A DNA stretch of 64,000 nt, taken from the NCBI RefSeq assembly GCF_947179165.1, contig NC_077242.1:38263097-38327096 (forward strand), read 5' to 3'. Shown in pieces: positions 58,412-64,000 of this stretch. Made by a program: the position numbers and the translations under genes. The notes beneath the pieces were generated by a model. That model had not been told where the DNA came from. It worked only from the letters and a program-made list of their open reading frames with translations, and searched no databases. This stretch comes from Solanum dulcamara. Lineage: Eukaryota; Streptophyta; Magnoliopsida; Solanales; Solanaceae. Position 1 is the stretch's first letter. Each line of letters begins with the position of its first letter.

Positions 58412-60756
58412 CGTATAGAGCTTTTCTGTAGCGACCCCAAGTTAGTTATGACTTGCTGGCACTGATAGTTCAATTATCTAGTTGTTCATTTGGATTTTAT
58501 GCCTGATCTCCTATATTGGAGCTCTTGAAGTTTGAGTTATTGACTTCGGTCAAAACTCTAGAAAAATGACCTTAGAATAGAATTCTGATTGTTCCATCAG
58601 CTCTAAAGTAGCTATTTTAGGCTAGAAGCATGCTCGGCTCTAGTTTCGAGCCTTTCAGTGCGAGTTTGAGCCATTAGATATTTTAGCCTTTAAGCTTTAG
58701 CCTAAGATTGATTTTGGTCAACATTCTTGGAAAACATACTCGGATTAAAATTCCGTTAGTGTAGTTAGCTCCAGCACATTAGTAGGGTAGCATAGTTTGT
58801 TCGAACGCACGGGATTCTGAATAAATCTTGAGAACTCAACTTTTCAAAGCTCAACTTTGAGATGGTGAAGCACCTGCTGGTGCAAGACCACTGTTCATCG
58901 CTTTTGCGATCCATAGGTATCGCAAACGCAAGGCCTTTTCGCCTAGACCTTCGCATTCGTGAGGATTCTGCTCATGATCGCGAGGTACTGGCTTAATGGC
59001 TTTTGCATTCACAAAGATTTCCTTCACGATTGCAATGAGACTTTTCTGTGTAGGCTGTGATCACGAGCCTCATGCTCCATAATTGCGATGGATTGTTTGT
59101 CTGGCCTTTAAGTTTAAGAGAGACGCAAATTGCCTCGACCTCCATGCCCTATTTTTGCTATTTTAGGAGCTATAGAGCTCCAAAATGGGTGATTCCAAGT
59201 GCTAGTTGTTCGGGATGATTGTGTATATGTGTTGGCATGTTTAGGGAAGCATGCAAGGTGAAGATTTGAGGCAAATTCCACCCCAAAGGGCTTCCCTATC
59301 TTAGTTTAGGGATTTAATGGTGAAATTTATTCATGGATTGTTTTCCATGATTTCGAGTGTTGAATAGTGTTGTAATTTGGGGCATAAGTTCATTAAGCTC
59401 GAATGAATATTTTTGTAGAGTTGATTTTAGGATTCCTATCCCAGGTCCCATAATCCTATTTTTTTACCCAATTTTGGGTCCATCTCTGAAAAATCCATTT
59501 TTTATGTCGAAACATTCATATTGATGATGGGATCAATATTTTGACATGGATTCAATTAGAGTTGAATTTTGAGCAAAAAGCTATCAAAAAGTGGACTTGG
59601 AGCACGCGTGTTCAGCTTCGAGGTAGGCGACGATCTCCTTTCTTTTCATTGAGTTTCATGAGGTATTGTATAGTATAAATTTCTTGTGATTTGGATTGTA
59701 TGTGGCGAGTTACGCTCAATTCCTAGTTACTTTTTCCTTTGTCCCGGTATGAACCTCCTAGGTTGCCTTTATGAAACTTCCAATCTAGTTGATAAAGATT
59801 GTTGATTATACCTTAATTTGGCCTTGATTAGCCTATTTTAGGTAGCTTGTGTGATGTTTATGGTGGTTGGAGGTATTATGCCTTAGAATTGAGTTTCGGT
59901 TGATCCTTGGTTGATGTAGCCGATGTTGGCACGAAATTATAAGACTTAGTGTCCTTTGCTACTGTAGCACCTATTTTGAAGTCTTGGTATAGTGGTTTTC
60001 ACCCAGTTAGGATTTTGAATTACTATTGGGCCCTATTTATAGATTTAGAGTTAGAATCCTCTATGATTATTTTTGTCATTTGGTGGGGCTAGTTGTGTTT
60101 GTAATCTCGAGTTTGTATTTTGCAGTTGGATTTGGAGGTATTGTTTGACTAGCTGAGCATCTATTTTCTCATATCCTCCTCCTTGTTACTTAGTTAGGGT
60201 TGATCTCCCCTATGGTCCTTATTGTTGAGTTAGAGGAGTAGATTTGAGCCTTACGCCTTGGTTAGAGGTCGGTTGTATGTGTTAGTCTTGTTTTTATACT
60301 TTGAGGTAAGGTGCTTGTGGTGTCATTACTGTATGTGATTTTGTGTGTTGTTTGGGTGTTGGTGATGGCATGCATTGCATTGGATCCTTGTTTTCTCATA
60401 GATGTAGTTGACCTCGGTGCATGCATTGGTTCTTGGCATTGATTGAGGAAGTTGGGTTGTACCCCAAACTATTTTATACAAATTTTCTAAATAGTGGTCG
60501 TACTACCTTTATTACTACTATTTACAGTAGACTGGAGGAATGGAGGATGCGCTCATTTTCTTATATTGGTTTGGTTAGAGAGAGTTCTCGACCCTTTTAT
60601 ACTAATTTGACTATTTATCTCCAGTCATCACGATAGAGTGGATTCTAGATGATCAGATATACATTGATATCTATATTGATATAAGACCTAGATCAAGACC
60701 AGACAGTATATAGGGGGGGTTCCTGAGCCCCCCATGGCGATCCCAGAGAGGCGCAT
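58412..60756 (+). repeat. Family-A LTR, copy A3 (partial)
   Basis: Homologous to 8380-10990 in A2 (CTGTAGCGACCCCAAGT near 58426 matches CTTGTAGTGACCCCAAGT at 8394). The very start and the last third are missing. The GCGATC palindrome zone is at 58890-59110. It ends against a minus-strand relative at about 60756. No genes. Confidence 0.75.
60713..60733. repeat. G7/C6 hairpin near the A3-A4 joint
   Basis: Seven G, the 8-base loop TTCCTGAG, then six C: a perfect 6-bp G:C stem about 25 bp from the point where two related LTRs of opposite orientation meet. Confidence 0.7.
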
Positions 60757-63700
60757 CATTACGAACTGATTTCCCAGGTCATAATAGCACGTACTATAAC
60801 CCACCAATAGGCAAGCCAACCCGTGAACCCAGAATGATAAGTAATGGATTTGAGGGCAGAAACTAATCAAGAATGGGAAATGCCAAAATAAACAGAATAA
60901 GTAAGCAGAAGTAAAACCAAAACCTGATATATACAACTAAAGAACCCTCCCAGAACCTATAGGTCACAAGTATAAAGTTACTACAAAATAAAATTCGAGT
61001 ACAAGTTCCAAAAGTGGACCAAAAATATATACATCAACTGGCTAGTCTCAAAAAGGCAAAAGACGGTCCATCTACACTAAAGGAGACAGATATGATCCCA
61101 AAAAGTCAAGTGCTCACTCTAGTATCTGAAGTTGACTACAACAGGCTCGATCTATCTGCAACGCTAGCTGGTGCTCAACCCTTCCTTATGAAAGGAGATG
61201 CAGAGTGTAGTATGAGTACCAAGACAACAAGTATCCAATAGGCATCATATGCCGACTGAGTAAAAAAGGTAAATATATTATGAAAAAGAAAAATAAGTCT
61301 AAATAGGAATCATGATAAGCGTCTAAGTATAGATAGTACTACCTAAGAGGACTACTGGTAACTACACCAAACTGGGCTCCTATAAGCCCAGCTAGGACAC
61401 TCATGCAAAAATTTAAATAAAAACCCGAACGAAACCCCATAAGCCTGCCGAGTACACAGAATAGCTATAACTACCAAGAATTTGAGATGCCCAGAACCGA
61501 ATAACCATGTCATTTCTGAACCATGAATCTCCAAGAGTTGATGAACCAGGAATACTTTAGGGATTGAGGCTAGGACTGAGACCTAGATGCTCGCCTGAAT
61601 AAGCAATATGGTCAAGGTCGGGGCTGGGTACATGGATGATTGCCATAAAATATCGGTATGGTGGAGGCATGGGTTGGGTACCCGGATGCTCACTGTAACA
61701 CATTAGTATGATTGAGGACGACGCTTGGTACTCGAATGCTCATCATACTAGAAAATCAATAGAGGCCGGGGATGGGCACCCGGATGCTCCCTGATGGAAT
61801 TTCAAAATAGAGGTTGGGACCAGGTACTCGGATGCTCATAGATAATTTATCCTGTGGTGCTGAATGTTCTCCTATACAACTTGATACTAATAGATTTGAG
61901 AATCTCTTTCCTAATAAATCAACTGATATACAATTAAAGCTTGAACCAAAGCTGAAACAAAACAATCACAAAGTCTAGCATCGCCGACGAATCTCAAAAG
62001 TCACAATCATGTCGAGTTATGGATGAGGGTATTCTTAAGGGTATGGTTACCGCCTCACTAAGGCCAAATTACCACGCACCAGTCTGCTATATCATTCTAT
62101 AGGGATATAAGCCCGCCGGAGCGATGCAAGGGCAAATAAGTCTAGTGTACAACCTATGTTAAGGACACATGCTCCACAATATCAACAATATAAGCATTCA
62201 ACTCTTCTTACAACCCTAACAAATAATGGAAAAGAACACATGCTTATAATAATCCAAAAAACAAAATAAAAGCCTAAAACATGGTTTCTAATACCTAAGA
62301 TATAAAAATAACCGACCCAACCCGAATTCCATTTATTTCAACATCCTTTCATACATTTCATCTCAATCTAAAGAAAGGAAAGTCGTAGCCTACTTGTAGG
62401 CTGAGCAAGAGCACATCAAACCACTATTAAATGGCCTCAGAATTCTGCCACGCTGTCAAAAAAAGAATCACAAGGTCATTACAGTCGTTTAGACACTAAT
62501 TTTACAATTTTCGGAGATGGACCAATTTTGGGGTCTAATGGGAAATATGGGACCCCATTCGAAATTCCAGAATTGACCCAAAAAATTAGTCCAAAACAAC
62601 ACCCCAAGCTCAGCAATCAAATTTGAACAAAACCAGTGGTTGGAAAACTACAAGAATCGATCGTACAATAAATTTCCAAAATTTAAACTAAAAACATGAA
62701 TATGGAACATCTTTGATCTGTGATTTCTCAAAAAAAAAACACTTACAACTCAAACCAAACATACTACGATATTCCTTGTGAGAAACCCCACAACTTAGCC
62801 TAAAAATGACTAAAAATTCAACATAAATTAAATCGGAAAATGACTTAAGGCTACAACTAGTTTCATAAATTTACCTCACATGGAGCCTCCCTTAAAGTTT
62901 CTGAGCATACCAACGGATTCCCCACAAAATTATCTTGAACTTAGACCCTTGAATCACCAAAATCAGGTTTATATAGACCAAGAAATAAATTCTCAAAGTT
63001 CTTCAAAACTTCACTCTGAAAATGGACATTATAGCAACTACAATCAAGAGTTTACCTCAATAAAATATCAAAAATTAGTTTTCAATCTCTCCAATGCGTT
63101 CTTCTCGAAAAATGTCACAAGTTTACATTTTGAATCACCTAATTTGGAGCTCTAGAACTCAAGTTATGGGGTTTCTAAAGTTGGAGAAAATACACAAAAA
63201 GGAGTATTTAATTTGCACCAGTAGTGCATTGTTGCACCCTCTTTTTGTCACGGTCCAAAATCTCCAATGGAATGCTCGAAATTCGTTTGGAATTTGATAA
63301 AAATAAACCATATTTGCTACCCTACTAAATTTGACGTTCCAAACTGAATGGTGCATTCGTAATTATCATACAAGATCATTTTAATGAAAAGTGGGTTCCA
63401 CACTTAAGTGTCATTTTAAGCCCAAATTCCACAATGGGCTTCGAAATTAGACTGAAATCTTTGGAAAGCAAACCAATGGTCATTCTAGACCAAAATTGAC
63501 ATTTTAATACTAACCATGCTGTCAGAATTTTCATCTGAGTGTATTTTCCAAGAATGTTGACCAAAGTCAACCATAGGATAACTTTCAAAGTCAAAACAGC
63601 CAAATGTCCTTAAACTCGTATCTATTGCCTCGATACTCATACCGATTATGCTTCTAGCCTAAGTTAGCCATTCTAGAGTAAATGGAACCATCAGAATTTA

Positions 63701-64000
63701 AATTTGAGGTCTTCTTGACCCGAAACTCAAAAATTCGCAACTAAACCAACTTAGGCCTTCAAAATATTAAAATGGACTCAGGACGTCTAAAAATTCAACC
63801 AACACTTCTTCTAGAACAAAATACGTCTCCTAAATCCAATGGAGTTATCAGAATTGCATTCCGAGAATCAAAACTCCGAAAGTTATCCTAAGTCAAATCT
63901 TCTCCTAAAATTCTTCAAATTCCCCTAGGCAAAATTCCACATTCTGAAGCTGCTAGAATCAAAGGAATTTCATTCTGAGACACATAACCTTTGTTGACCC
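60757..64000 (-). repeat. Family-A/B LTR, copy A4, running off the window
   Basis: The minus-strand LTR end lies near 60757 (matching the element-B LTR end: GGCTTGCCTA..., then GGTTATAGTA..GTGC.AT.ATGACC). TGACTTTGGTCAA-type blocks at 63550-63580 match A1-A3. The LTR start is beyond base 64000. No gene is seen. The 91-codon frame at 62880 is low-complexity LTR sequence. Confidence 0.75.
61545..61850 (-). repeat. 49-bp minisatellite, six degenerate units
   Basis: The word GGATGCTC or a close variant starts near 61585, 61634, 61684, 61734, 61782 and 61830, a period of 48-50 bp. Most units also carry GGGTACCCGG-like sequence just before it. It lies inside LTR copy A4. The element-B LTR has irregular repeats at the corresponding place (24320-24510). 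Confidence 0.85.

Noticed and set aside
61545..61850. CRISPR-like regular repeats
   Set aside because: The 49-bp units are contiguous degenerate repeats within an LTR of a plant genome, not conserved repeats with unique spacers.
62880..63155. 91-codon frame near the right edge
   Set aside because: Lies in the A4 LTR. Neighbouring copies of the LTR do not keep it open.

Overview
This window looks like plant nuclear heterochromatin, most likely from a Solanaceae-type genome. I infer that from gag, pol and LTR families I recognise; no search was run. I see no intact host gene. Almost all of the 64 kb is decayed LTR retrotransposon sequence, mainly Ty3/Gypsy chromoviruses with a C-terminal chromodomain, plus one LINE remnant. 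All coding regions carry stops and frameshifts. Reading frames over about 100 codons are pieces of gag/pol or chance openings.

Layout. 1-1757 (-): three tandem copies of a gag segment. 1758-12190 (+): family A, arranged LTR, PBS, gag remnant, unrecognised DNA, second LTR, second leader. 12191-15069 (+): 3' end of a chromovirus (integrase C-terminus, chromodomain, PPT, 3' LTR). It abuts 15070-17789 (+), a decayed gag knuckle, protease, RT, RNase H and integrase run. 17790-21363 (-): an element reduced to two LTRs and about 200 bp of 3' UTR. 21364-23556 (-): a partial LTR of family G. 23557-36575 (-): element B (3' LTR, chromodomain, integrase, RNase H, RT, protease, gag), split at 29286-34942 by element C (+). 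36575-37457 (-): start of the family-G gag. 37463-53519 (-): element DE, flanked on both sides by the 5-bp duplication TAGAA and itself split by element H (+, 41245 to about 48835). 53525-55457 (-): leader, PBS and 5' LTR of G. 55458-58411 (-): L1-type LINE remnant. 58412-60756 (+): third family-A LTR. 60757-64000 (-): a family-A/B LTR running off the window.

Nesting gives a relative order. G was host to DE, DE was host to H, and B was host to C. The G leader reads straight across the DE insertion, from the PBS side at 53525 to the gag ATG at 37431. B protease and RT likewise read across the C insertion.

The most unusual signal is in element C. It has no recognisable gag or pol but carries about 97 bp of 5S rRNA-like sequence (31751-31847), with the internal control region well preserved, roughly 190 bp before its polypurine tract. 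Its 3' LTR has four 24-bp palindromic repeats directly upstream of a TATA box. Its 5' LTR has lost that whole segment. Other notable signals are two different tandem duplications around the gag zinc knuckle (1-1757 and 48836-50340, the second making an open RT-leader/knuckle chimera), CG-centred palindrome arrays in several LTR families, a 49-bp minisatellite in the last LTR, and a conserved hairpin before the PPT.

Coordinates of LTR ends are good to a few bases where TG/CA termini, PBS or PPT are visible. Elsewhere they are approximate.
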